Assembly (NCBI RefSeq): GCF_016616885.1
Contig: NZ_CP067102.1
Coordinates: forward strand, 992,001-1,056,000
Source of the DNA: Bradyrhizobium diazoefficiens
Lineage (GTDB): Bacteria; Pseudomonadota; Alphaproteobacteria; Rhizobiales; Xanthobacteraceae
DNA: 64,000 nucleotides
Direction: 5' to 3'
Shown piece by piece: positions 26,022 to 37,506 of this stretch; the stretch's first letter is position 1, and every line of letters begins with the position of its first letter. The translations under genes were made by a program, and so were the position numbers. The notes under the pieces are model-generated. The model saw nothing but the letters and a program-made list of their open reading frames with translations, was not told the origin of the DNA and searched no databases.

Positions 26022-26045
26022 TTCCAGCGGATTTTGTCGCTGGAA
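26022..26045. other. 8-bp-arm hairpin between abgB-like gene and dpp operon
   Basis: TTCCAGCG and CGCTGGAA pair perfectly across an 8-base loop. No U tract follows. It lies in the 260-bp gap before the peptide transporter and may be a partial terminator. A second GC-rich hairpin (26171-26189) lies just upstream of the binding-protein start. Confidence 0.4.
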
Positions 26046-26222
26046 TGCCGAACCGTTGGGCTGCAGAGCGAAGTTTTGCTCAACAGACAGCCAGAACACC
26101 GTTTGCACACACACGGTCGCAGTTGACGCGCGGCCTATTCAGTGTGCCATCTACCGCCAGCCAAAACCCGGCGGCCGTCCCGCGGCCGCCTGCATCCATA
26201 CGGGAACCAGACGGGGACAACC

Positions 26223-28013
26223 ATGCTGGATAAAGAACTGCGTTCGATGATCGGTGACGTGAAGGACGGGCGGATGGATCGCCGCGCCTTCATCCAGCGC
26301 CTGGCCGCCGTCGGCCTCACCGCGCCCATGGCAAACCAGATCCTCGCCATCGGCGGCGTCGCCATGGCGCAGAGCCCGAACCCGTATCCGCCGACCAAGC
26401 GCGGTGGTGGCGGCCCGCTCAAGCTGTTGTGGTGGCAGGGACCGACGCTGCTCAATCCGCATTTCGCCACCGGCACCAAGGATCAGGACGGATCGCGCCT
26501 GTTCTACGAGCCGCTCGCAAGCTGGGACGTCGACGGTCATCTCAATCCGATCCTCGCCGCCGAAATTCCGTCGATCAAGAATGGCGGCCTGTCCGCCGAT
26601 GCGAAGACGGTAACCTGGAAGCTCAAGCCCGGCATTAAATGGCACGACGGCAAGCCCGTCACCGCCGACGATCTCGTGTTCAACTGGGAATATGCCAGCG
26701 ACGCCGCCACCGCATGCGTCTCGATCAGCACCTACAGCGGTCTCACCGTCGAGAAGGTCGATGACCTCACGATCCGCATCGCGTTCAAAGAGCCGACGCC
26801 GTTCTGGGCCAATGCCTTCGTTGGCGCTTACGGCTGCATCATTCCAAAGCATCTGTTCGCCGGGTACAAGGGAAGCAAATCCCGCGAGGCGCCGAACAAT
26901 CTGAAGCCGGTCGGCACCGGCCCCTACAAATTCGTCGAGTTCAAGCCCGGCGATCTCGTGCGCGGCGAGATCAATCCCGACTATCATATGGCCAACCGGC
27001 CGTACTTCGACACCATCGAAATGAAGGGCGGCGGTGACGCGGTCTCGGCGGCGCGCGCCGTCATCCAGACCGGCGAATATGATTTCGCCTGGAACATGCA
27101 GGTGGAGGACGAGGTCCTGCTGCGCCTGGAGAAGGGCGGCAAGGGCAAGACCCTCTACGCCGTGGGCGGCGACATCGAGTTCATCGCCATCAACTTCACT
27201 GATCCCAATACCGAGGTCGATGGTGAGCGTTCGTCGATGAAGACCAAGCATCCGACCCTGTCGGATCCCGCGGTCCGCAAGGCGCTCGCGCTGCTGGTTG
27301 ATCGCGACTCCATCAAGAAGGCGATCTACGGGCGCGCCGGCCGCACCACCGCGAACTACCTCAATGGTCCCGACGACTTCGTGTCCAAGAACACCAAGTG
27401 GGAGTTCAGCGTCGAGAAGGCGATCGCGCTGCTCGAGCAGGCCGGGTGGAAGGCCGGTGCCGACGGCATTCGCGAGAAGGACGGCAAGAAGCTGAAGTTC
27501 GTTTACCAGACCTCGATCAATGGCCCGCGCCAGAAGACCCAGGCGATCGTCAAGCAGGCCTGCCAGAAGGCCGGCATCGACGTCGAGCTGAAATCGGTGG
27601 TCGCCTCGGTGTTCTTCTCATCCGACGTCGCCAACCCCGATACCTATTCCAAGTTCTACGCCGATATCGAGATGTTCCAGATCCCGATGACGCAGCCCGA
27701 CCCGGGCCTCCACATGCGCCGCTACCATTCGCGCAATGTGGCCACCAAGGAGAACAAGTGGCAGGGGCAGAACTTCCCGCGCTGGATCAACAAGGAGTTC
27801 GATGCGGCGATCGACGCCGCCGATGTCGAGATCGATCCGGTCAAGCGGGCGGCGCTCTACATCAAGGGCAACGATCTGATGTGGCAGGACACGGTCTTCA
27901 TTCCCGTGATGCACCGTCTCGCGGTGGAGGCCAGCAGCAACTCGCTCCGGCCGGCGCTGTCAGGCTGGGCCAACCAAACCGACAATATCCAGGACTGGTA
28001 TCGGGAGGGCTGA
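26223..28013 (+). CDS. Peptide/dipeptide ABC transporter substrate-binding protein
   Basis: A 596-residue SBP_bac_5 receptor. The N-terminal region has a twin-arginine-type motif (M-D-R-R-A-F-I-Q-R-L) and a hydrophobic run ending in G-V-A-M-A-Q, which suggests Tat export. The family signature appears in T-W-K-L-K-P-G-I-K-W-H-D-G-K-P-V near residue 140. It captures oligopeptides or similar solutes. It leads an operon of two permeases and two ATPases. Confidence 0.92.
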   Translation: MLDKELRSMIGDVKDGRMDRRAFIQRLAAVGLTAPMANQILAIGGVAMAQSPNPYPPTKRGGGGPLKLLWWQGPTLLNPHFATGTKDQDGSRLFYEPLASWDVDGHLNPILAAEIPSIKNGGLSADAKTVTWKLKPGIKWHDGKPVTADDLVFNWEYASDAATACVSISTYSGLTVEKVDDLTIRIAFKEPTPFWANAFVGAYGCIIPKHLFAGYKGSKSREAPNNLKPVGTGPYKFVEFKPGDLVRGEINPDYHMANRPYFDTIEMKGGGDAVSAARAVIQTGEYDFAWNMQVEDEVLLRLEKGGKGKTLYAVGGDIEFIAINFTDPNTEVDGERSSMKTKHPTLSDPAVRKALALLVDRDSIKKAIYGRAGRTTANYLNGPDDFVSKNTKWEFSVEKAIALLEQAGWKAGADGIREKDGKKLKFVYQTSINGPRQKTQAIVKQACQKAGIDVELKSVVASVFFSSDVANPDTYSKFYADIEMFQIPMTQPDPGLHMRRYHSRNVATKENKWQGQNFPRWINKEFDAAIDAADVEIDPVKRAALYIKGNDLMWQDTVFIPVMHRLAVEASSNSLRPALSGWANQTDNIQDWYREG

Positions 28014-28042
28014 GCACGGACGTTTAAGCGGATTCTTCGCTC

Positions 28043-29002
28043 ATGAGTCAGTACGTCCTGCGTCGTCTGATGATCGCGATTCCGAGCCTGCTCGGAATCT
28101 CGCTCGTCCTGTTCGTCGTCCTGGCGCTTGCGCCAGGCGATCCCTTTAGCGAGCTTGCGACCAACCCGAACGTGCCGCCCGAAGTGCAAGCCGCGCTTCG
28201 GGCCAGGTTCGGCCTCGACGATCCGATCTACCTTCGCTATCTGCACTGGCTCAACGCCATGCTGCATGGCGACTGGGGCTTTTCCTTTGTCAGCCGGATG
28301 AACGTCGATACGCTCATCCTCCAACGCTTGCCGACCACGCTCTACGTGATCGGCTCGGCGCAGATTCTGGCGCTCCTCATCGCGATTCCCGTCGGCGTTT
28401 ATGCGGCGACGAAGCCCTATTCGCTGTTCGACCGAATCGCGAACACGCTCGCCTTCGTCGGCTTCTCGCTGCCGACCTTCTTCACCGGCATCCTGTTCAT
28501 CCTGATCTTCTCGGTCACGCTGGACTGGCTGCCCTTCGTCTACACGACCGACATCAAGGCCACCGGCATCCACTATGCGCTGGAAATGATCCGGCAGGCG
28601 ATCATGCCGGTGGCGGTGCTCGGCCTGTTCCAGGCAGCGTCGATGACGCGCTTCGTGCGCTCGGCGATGCTCGACGTGATCCGGCTCGACTACGTCACCA
28701 CGGCGCGCGCCAAGGGCCTCGGACAGGCCAAGGTCATCGTCAAGCATGTGATGCGCAACGCCATGATCCCGGTCGTCACGTTGATCGCGCTGCAGTTGCC
28801 TGCCGTGTTCGGCGGCGCCATCGTCACCGAGCAGATTTTTCGCATTCCCGGCATCGGCTCGCTGCTGATCTCCTCCATTCTCTCCAATGACACCCCGGTC
28901 GTGATGGCCGTGACCTTTGTGTTCGCCTGTCTGGTGGTGCTCTTTAATCTCATCGCGGATGTGCTGTATGGCTGGCTTGACCCTCGCATCTCCCTCCGCT
29001 GA
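28043..29002 (+). CDS. dppB: Dpp/Opp-type ABC permease, DppB family
   Basis: A 319-residue permease with six membrane segments, the first at residues 10-30 (I-P-S-L-L-G-I-S-L-V-L-F). The cytoplasmic EAA-like loop is T-T-A-R-A-K-G-L-G-Q-A-K-V near residue 217. It starts 29 bp after the receptor gene. It pairs with the next permease to form the membrane channel. Confidence 0.93.
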   Translation: MSQYVLRRLMIAIPSLLGISLVLFVVLALAPGDPFSELATNPNVPPEVQAALRARFGLDDPIYLRYLHWLNAMLHGDWGFSFVSRMNVDTLILQRLPTTLYVIGSAQILALLIAIPVGVYAATKPYSLFDRIANTLAFVGFSLPTFFTGILFILIFSVTLDWLPFVYTTDIKATGIHYALEMIRQAIMPVAVLGLFQAASMTRFVRSAMLDVIRLDYVTTARAKGLGQAKVIVKHVMRNAMIPVVTLIALQLPAVFGGAIVTEQIFRIPGIGSLLISSILSNDTPVVMAVTFVFACLVVLFNLIADVLYGWLDPRISLR

Positions 29003-29884
29003 GCGGCGCGTCTACTCGCCCTGGCGCGAGACGTGGCGGCGCTTCAGCCGCCACAAGCTTGCCGTCGTCAGTGGGTTCCTGCTCCTCGTCCTGATTCTGG
29101 CGGTGGTGGTCGGCCCCTTCCTCTGGCGGGTCAAGATCGACGACATCGATATCGTTGCGGGCCTGCAGGGGCCGTCGCTCGCCCATCCCTTCGGCACCGA
29201 CGATCTCGGGCAGGACATCCTCGCCCGCATGATCTATGGCGGCCGCATCTCGCTCGCGGTCGGGCTCGCCGCGATGCTGGTCTCGGTGTTCATCGGCACG
29301 CTGATTGGTTCGCTCGCCGGCATGTCGCGCGGTGCGGTCGGGCACGGACTGATGTGGCTCACCGACCTGTTCTTGTCGCTGCCGCAATTGCCGCTGCTGC
29401 TGCTGCTGATCTATCTCTTCCGCGACGGGTTGAAGCAGGTGTTCGGCCCGGAGGGCGGCATCTTCATCCTGATCGTCCTCGTGATCGGAGGCCTGCGCTG
29501 GATGCCGGTGGCGCGCCTCGTGCGTGCGCAGTTCCTGTCGATCCGCGAGAAGGAGTTCGTCGAGGCCGCGCGTGCGCTCGGTGCGAGCCCGGTGCGGCAG
29601 GTGGTGAAGCACATCCTGCCCAATGCGCTCGGTCCGGTGATCATCGCCGGCACCATCGACGTTGCCGCCGCGATCATCGCGGAATCGACGCTGTCCTTCC
29701 TCGGCCTCGGCTTTCCGCCTGATACCCCGACGTGGGGCCGGCTGCTGTACGATGCCAAGGACTTTCTCGACATCGGCCCGCACTGGGCCTTGTTTCCCGG
29801 CGGCGCGATCTTCATTGCGGTGGTCGCCATCAACTTCATCGGCGACGGTCTGCGTGACGCGCTCGATGCGCGACGGGTGATCTG

Positions 29885-29885
<1 letters not shown>
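28968..29885 (+). CDS. dppC: Dpp/Opp-type ABC permease, DppC family
   Basis: A 305-residue permease with an N-terminal cytoplasmic segment ([10 protein letters not shown]) and six membrane segments. The [13 protein letters not shown] motif and the loop E-A-A-R-A-L-G-A-S are typical. The ATG at 28968 overlaps dppB by 35 bp; a TTG at 28977 is possible. Confidence 0.92.
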
Positions 29886-30876
<991 letters not shown>

Positions 30877-30880
<4 letters not shown>

Positions 30881-31845
30881 GCGAGCCCCTGCTCCGCGTC
30901 AGCGGCCTGAAGAAATATTTCCCCGTGCTCGGCGGCCTGTTGTCGCGCCAGGTCGGCACCGTCTATGCGGTCGACGGCGTGTCGTTCTCGGTCAATCGCG
31001 GCGAGACGCTCGGTCTCGTCGGCGAATCCGGATGCGGCAAGTCGACGACAGGGCGCTGCGTGCTGCGCCTGATCGAGCCGACCGACGGCGAGGTCGTGTT
31101 CGACGGCCAGGATGTGGGCAAGCTCGGGGGCAACGATCTGCGCGCGATGCGGCGGAACATGCAGCTCGTGTTCCAGGATCCGTTCGCTTCGCTCAATCCG
31201 CGCATGACGGTCGGCTCCATCCTCGGCGAAGCCCTCGTTATTCACAAGCTTGGATCAACCGCCAAGGAACGTGAGGAGCGCGTCGCAAGTCTGCTCGTGA
31301 AGGTCGGCCTCAAGGCTGAGCACATGCGCCGCTATCCGCACGAATTCTCCGGCGGCCAGCGTCAGCGCATCGTGATCGCGCGTGCGCTCGCGGTCGAGCC
31401 GAAGCTGATCGTCTGCGACGAGCCGGTGTCCGCGCTCGACGTCTCGATCCAGGCCCAGGTCATCAACCTGCTGGAAGATCTCCAGGCCGAGCTGAACCTC
31501 ACCTATCTCTTCGTCGCGCATGACCTCTCGGTGGTCGAGCACATCTCCGACCGCGTCGCGGTGATGTATCTCGGCCGCATCGTCGAGCTCGCGAAGGCGA
31601 GCGATCTCTACCGCAATCCGCAGCATCCCTACACCAAGGCGCTGCTCTCCGCGGTGCCGGTGCCGGATCCCAAGCTCAAGCGCAACCGCATCCGCCTCAA
31701 GGGCGACGTACCGAGCCCGATGAAGCCGCCGTCAGGCTGTCACTTCCACACCCGTTGCCCGATCGCCCAGCCACGCTGTGCGGAAAGTGCACCGGAACTG
31801 AAGGAAGGCGCAGGCGGGCATTTCGTGGCGTGCCATCTCGCCTGA
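30877..31845 (+). CDS. dppF: Dpp/Opp-type ABC ATPase, DppF family
   Basis: A 322-residue ATPase with Walker A G-E-S-G-C-G-K-S near residue 48, signature F-S-G-G-Q-R-Q-R and Walker B L-I-V-C-D-E-P-V. The C-terminal region again has the C-H-F-H-T-R-C-P-I motif of this family. The ATG overlaps dppD as ATGA. It completes the transporter; the frame is open further upstream, but the overlap start is the right one. Confidence 0.94.
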
Positions 31846-32020
31846 GCGTGGTCCGTGCAAAGGATCGCAACACCGAAGCCCGCCGGACGCTGTGCCGGTC
31901 GGGCCGCCCATTGGGCGAAGGAGTGAGCGGAAAACCTCATTTCGGGCTGTGAAGCATCTTACACCAAATGCTTCTGATGGTGCTAAAATGGCTAGGTTTT
32001 CTTGCTTGAAGGAGGCCCCG

Positions 32021-32215
32021 ATGCTGACACCCTTCGACAGGCCGACCTGGGAACAGAGCGCCCGTGACTGGACGATGAGGCTTGGCTCGCTCATGCCCCA
32101 ACCGCGGAAAAAGCCCGCTGAGCGCAAACCACAGCGGCCCCCGTGGCGGCACTTCGACGAGACCCATCATTGGGACTCGACCGCGGAGGAATGGGTCCCC
32201 AACCACGACAGGTGA
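32021..32215 (+). CDS. Small basic hypothetical protein, 64 aa
   Basis: The ATG at 32021 has AAGGAGG 7 bp upstream, one of the best ribosome sites in the region. The product is rich in Trp, Arg and Pro (D-R-P-T-W-E-Q-S, then R-P-P-W-R-H-F-D-E-T-H-H-W-D), with no signal or membrane segment. I recognise no family. A GAAGCAT/ATGCTTC dyad at 31951-31974 lies upstream. Its last bases are near the 3' end of the frameshifted AraC gene. Confidence 0.55.
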   Translation: MLTPFDRPTWEQSARDWTMRLGSLMPQPRKKPAERKPQRPPWRHFDETHHWDSTAEEWVPNHDR

Positions 32216-32247
32216 TTTTGCCCGGGCCGAGCCTGCCCTCGACGCCT

Positions 32248-33271
32248 TCACCGATGTCGCGACGTGCCGCGGCGGGCCAGTTGATGCAGCACCGTGTCGA
32301 CGGCCGGCACCGCCCCGGTCTCGCGGAGCCACGTTTCTGCCAACTCCCTCAGCTCGCCCGGTGTCAGGCCGAACCTGCGGCGAAATGCGCGGATGAAGGT
32401 GGAATCGCTGCTGAAGCGCATACCCACGGCGAGGTCGATCAAACGATCGTCCTGTGCTGCCGGGGATATCAGCCGCCGGAACGCCAGATGGAGCCGCTGC
32501 TCCCTCACGTAGTGCGCAAGCCCGCCATCGGCCTCGAACAGCCGGTAGAGAGTCGCGCGCGAAATCCGGAAGTGATGACAAAGTTCTTCCACCGTCAGCG
32601 CGTCGGTCTCGAGATTGTTCGCAATGCGGCGCTTGATTTATCGCGAGATAAAGATGGCGCTCGGCGCGTTCGACGCCTGCCACAATGTCGGCCGTCCCGC
32701 CGGCGGCGGCTGCCATGAGATCGGTGATCGCCTCGACCGTGGCCTCAACGTTACCTCCCTGGGGCTCGGGCGGCAGGGCAAGCGCCGCGTAATGGCTGGC
32801 GAGCAGGCGGGCATGAGGGTGGTCTGACGACAGCAAGGTCGCCGTCGCCGAATCCGGGTGCGCGAGCCGAGGTGCCAGCATCGCACGTTGCAGGATGATC
32901 GCCATCAGACGGGTGCGGCCGCCACCGGCGCGCAGCACGGTCCGGTTTGGTTGCGCCATGTCGAGCAGGCAGATGTCGCCCGGTCCCAACGTCGCCTCGC
33001 GCCGGCCCGAGCTGAACCGCATTTCGCCTTCGACGCAGAGGGTGATGTGATAGTGATCGAGGCCACCGCGTGCGATGTGGGCGGGGGTCCGGTCGTATTC
33101 CAGGTCGGTGGCGCGTGTATCGACCAGCAACGCGTTGCCGGTCATCACCGTTGTGGTCGTGACGTGGAAATCGTCCTCGTCGGTGAGCGCAATGACATCG
33201 CAGATGTCGACGGTCATCGCACGCAATTGCCTCAGCGCGCTCGGCCCGCGCTCGGGGTCGTCCGCCAGCAT
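32248..33271 (-). pseudogene. AraC-family regulator interrupted by a one-base frameshift
   Basis: Two overlapping frames together encode an AraC-family activator of about 340 residues. The first part is an AraC-binding-like sensing domain (L-E-Y-D-R-T-P then G-D-I-C-L-L-D). The second is the helix-turn-helix domain (L-C-H-H-F-R-I-S-R-A-T-L-Y-R-L-F). Near 32632-32637 the frame changes. Removing one base there gives A-I-N-K-R-R-I-A-N-N-L, exactly what the family needs. The total length minus one base is divisible by three. This is a pseudogene or a sequencing error. It is divergent from a similarly frameshifted autotransporter. Confidence 0.8.
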
Positions 33272-33609
33272 GAGTTTGTTCACCGCCGTCTCGTCCGCAT
33301 CACACCTCGACGAGGCAAGACCGCGTCGACCGGATATTCGAAGACCGGCGGCACGCCAACATCGCCCCAGCATGTAGCCATTCAAAAATGAGTGTGCAAG
33401 CGACCGCCGGACGAAGCGGAGGGCTGATGAAAATGTTGGCAACCAGCGCGGCATCGCCCGATGTGCCGTACATGCATCAGTGTTCGCTTAAACCCGTGCT
33501 TGAGACACCCGGCACATCGCGCGGGTGCCCGGTCTGCTAACGACGCGCCGAGATCACCAGCATCGCCGCGCGCCCTCGTTCCTGGCGCGGCCTGTGTCCA
33601 AGGCCTTTC
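33272..33609. other. Intergenic region with a long-spaced inverted repeat
   Basis: About 338 bp separate the divergent AraC-type and autotransporter genes. It holds the pair CGATGTGCCG (33459-33468) and CGGCACATCG (33510-33519), perfect over 10 bp, with a 41-bp spacer. Such a pair could bind a dimeric regulator at two sites. I see no further gene. Confidence 0.55.
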
Positions 33610-36600
33610 ATGACAACCAGATTACGTCCGCTCTCGTGCCTGTCGATCGGGCGAACGAATTCCTGGCTGATCGCCCATCGGCGTGCAGTGCTCGCCGGCG
33701 TCGCGGTCATGGCAACGGCACTCGGCCTGCCCCGCCAGGCACGGGCCGCAACGCTGGTGGTGACGACCACGGCCGACAGCGGCGCAGGCAGCCTGCGCGC
33801 GGCCATCGCCAGCGCCGCCAGTGGGGACACCATCCAATTCCAGGTCGGCGGCACCATCACGCTCCAGAGCGAGCTGCCGAATATCACCAAGAACGTCACA
33901 ATCGATGGCAACGGCAACAACCCTACCATCAGTGGCGCTGGCACCTACCGGCCATTCTTCATCGGTGACGCCGGTACCACCGGCTCGACCTACTCCGTGA
34001 CGTTGAAGAACCTGACCATCGCCAACGCGGTGGCCCAAGGGGGACCGGGTACGGCTCCGGCGCCGGTGCCGGTCTCGGCGGCGCGATCTTCGTGTCCAGC
34101 AACGGCGCGTTGTCCCTGTCGAATGTCGTGATGTCGAGCACGCGGGCTGCTGGCGGCGGTGTCGCCGACCATTCGGCACTGGTTAGCGGCGGTGGCGGCA
34201 TGGGTGGCGCGTCCGGTATTTTTACGCCCGGGGGCGGCGGCGGGCTCCTCTCCGGCTCGAACGCACCCGGCTCGGGCGCCGGCGGTGGACCCAATGGCGG
34301 GGCGGCCGTGGCAGTAGCGGGAGTTGCTACCGTGACTGGCGGCGCTGGTGGCTTTGCCAGCGGTGGCGGCGGCGCCTCATCGGATTCCGGGACCGCGACA
34401 GGCGGCGCTGGCGGCTTCGGCGGCGGCGGCGGCGGCGCGAACAATGGGGGCACAAACACTGGAGGAGCCGGCGGTTATGGTGGCGGGGGCGGCTCCGCTG
34501 CTACCCTTAGCTATGCGACCGTCGGCGTCGGCGGCAGCGGTGGTTTCGGCGGCGGTGGGGGAGCCGGATTGACGGCTGGCGGTACCGCCGGCTTTGGTGG
34601 CGGCAACGGCAGGACCGGGCCGAGCTCCGGCGGCGGCGGCCTCGGTGCCGGTGGAGCGATCTTTGTTCAGGCCGGGGGAACGGTCACCGTTCAAGGCGAT
34701 CTGTCGCAATCGGTGAGCAGTGTGTCGGGCGGAACCGGCTTCAACAATGGCGGTTCAGGATCGGCCTTCGGCTCCGGGATCTTCTATCAGGGCAACAGCG
34801 GCGCCACGTCGACGCTGGCCCTCGGCATCGGCAATCAATCGATTGCCAATGATATTGCCGACTACATCGGCTCGGGGGGCACCAATCCGGGCAGCGGCAG
34901 CAATGTCGCCAACCAGGGCGGTCGTGTTGCCCTCGCCAAGACGGGATCGGGCATCCTGACGCTCTCCGGCAGCAACACCTACTCGGGCGGGACCACGCTG
35001 AACGCCGGCACGCTCGTGATCGGCAACAACAACGCGCTTGGCAGCGGGACGCTCACGATGGCGGAGGCGACGACACTCTCGTTTACCAGCACCGGCAACT
35101 TCACCGTTGCCAACAACATCACGATTTCGGGCGATCCAACCTTCGCGCCACCTTCCGGAACGACCCAGACCATCTCCGGCGTCATATCTGACGGCAGCTC
35201 ACCCGGCTTTCTCGAGATGGTCGGGCCGGGCACGCTGGTGCTCTCGGGTGCCAACACCTATTCTGGCGGCACGACCGTCTCCGGCGGTACTTTGCAGCTC
35301 TCAGGCGCCGGCACACTCGGTTTCGCAACCGCTACGCTCGGCGTGTCGGGTGGTGTGCTTGACCTCGGCACCACATCCCAGGCGACCGGCGCCCTGACGA
35401 TGACCGGCGGCACCATCCAGAACGGCATGCTGGCCAGCAGCGCGTTCGACGTGCAGGCTGGCACCATCTCCGCCGTCCTTGCCGGCAGTGGCGCGCTGAC
35501 CAAGACGGGCAGCGGTGCTGTTGTCCTTTCCGGCGCCAACACCTATAGCGGCGGCACGATGGTATCGGGCGGCACGGTGCAGCTCTCCGGCACCGGCACT
35601 CTGGGTGCTGCAACCGGCACGACAACGGTGTCCGGCGGCATTCTCGATCTCGGCAACACCACGCAGACCCAGAGCGCGGTCAACCTCGCCGGCGGCACCA
35701 TCCAGAATGGCGGCCTGAACGCGTCGATCGCCTCGACCGGCGGGACGCTCAACGGCATCGGCGGCAGCGCCAGCCTGACAACGACGGCCGGGACGACGAC
35801 GCTGCTCGGCATCAACAGCTACAGCGGCGCCACCATTGTGAGCGGCGGCACGCTCGATGTCGAAGGCTCCATCACCGGCACCTCCGCGGTCACGATGAAT
35901 GCCGGTGGCGTGCTGACCGGCACCGGCGTGGTCGATCCCCTCGTCGTGACCATCGCCTCCGGCGGCACGCTGGCGCCGGGCAACGGCATGGCCGGCACGT
36001 CGCTGGCGATCGAGGGCAATCTCGTGTTGTCCTCGGGCGCGACCTATCTGGTGCGGATCAATCCGACCACGGCATCTTACACGACCGTCACCGGCAACGC
36101 GAACCTCGGCGGCGCGACGGTGAACGCGGCGTTCGCCAGCGGCAGCTATGTCAGCAAGACCTACATCATCCTGACGGCCGGCAGCATCTCGCAGAGCTTT
36201 GCGTCCGACGTCGTCAACACCAACCTGCCGGCGAACTTCAGCACCAGCCTCAGCTATGACGCAAACAATGCCTATCTCAATCTGGTCCTGAACTTCGCGA
36301 TTCCCGGCGGGCTGAACCGCAATCAGCAGGCGGTCGGCAACGCCCTAACCAATTTCTTCAATACCAACGGCAGCATTCCGCTCACTTACGGCGCGCTGAC
36401 GCCGGCCGGCCTGACCCAAGCCTCCGGCGAGCTCGGCGCTTCCGCACAGCAAACGACGTTCAGTGCGATGGGCCAGTTCATGGGCCTGCTCACCGATCCC
36501 TTCGCGCAGCAGAACGGCGGACCAGGGGCAATCGGCAGCGTGACCGTTTTTGCGGAGGAGGATCAGGCCAGCGCCTACGCTGCGCGCAAGCGCACCGATG

Positions 36601-37493
36601 CGTTCGCGATGATCACGAAAGCGCCGCCGGGGACTTTCGAACAGCGCTGGAGCGTGTGGGCCGCAGGTTTTGGCGGATCGCAGACGACGGGCGGCAATGC
36701 GATCGTCGGCTCCAACGATACGACGAGCCGCATCTTTGGGACTGCCGCCGGGGCCGATTACCGGTTCTCGGCAGATACGCTCGCCGGCTTTGCGCTGGCC
36801 GGCGGCGGGACCAATTTCAGCGTCGACAACGGCCTCGGCTCCGGCCACTCTGATCTGTTCCAGGCCGGCGCCTATCTGCGCCACACCAATGGTCCGGCCT
36901 ACATCTCGGCTGCGGTCGCCTATGGCTGGCAGGACATTACCACCGATCGCACGGTGACGATCGCCGGCACGGACCGCCTGCGCGCCGAGTTTAACGCCAA
37001 TGCGTGTTCCGGCCGCCTCGAAGGCGGCTATCGCTTCGCTATGCCGTGGATCGGCGGCATCGGTCTCACGCCCTATAGCGCGGCGCAGTTCACCACGTTC
37101 GATTTGCCGGCCTATGCCGAGCAGGTCGTCTCCGGCTCATCTGCCTTCGCGCTGAGCTACGCATCCAAGAGCGTGACGGATACCCGCAGCGAGCTCGGCC
37201 TGCGTACCGACAAATCCTTCGCTCTGGGAGACGGCCTGCTGACGCTACGCGGCCGCGCCGGCTGGGCGCGCGACTTCAACCCGGACCGCTCGGTCGCGGC
37301 GACCTTCCAGGCGCTGCCCGGTGCCAGCTTCGTCGTCAACGGTGCGGCGCTGGCGCGCAACTCGGCACTCACCACCGCATCAGTCGAGATGAAATGGACG
37401 AATGGCTGGTCGGCGGCGGCGACGTTCGAAGGCGAGTTCTCGAATGTCACGCGCAGCTACGCAGGGAAGGGCAGCGTGCGCTATGCCTGGTGA
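33610..37493 (+). pseudogene. PATR-repeat autotransporter interrupted by a one-base frameshift
   Basis: Read as one frame this would be about a 1294-residue type V secreted protein. It has a long signal peptide ending Q-A-R-A, a beta-helix N-part (D-S-G-A-G-S-L-R-A-A-I), a Gly-rich region and at least four autotransporter-associated repeats (L-S-G-A-N-T-Y-S-G-G-T). A C-terminal beta barrel ends in R-Y-A-W. The first frame ends at 34131; the rest is open from 34092 to 37493. Adding one base near 34047-34050 restores P-G-Y-G-S-G-A-G-A-G-L-G-G-A. As read, only the first 150 or so residues can be made in frame. This may be a pseudogene or a sequencing error. Confidence 0.82.
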
Positions 37494-37506
37494 GCGGTCG
37501 ATCCCG

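Noticed and set aside
26151..27251. A 366-codon open frame antisense to the peptide receptor
   Set aside because: The receptor gene is certain, and the antisense product has no recognisable feature.
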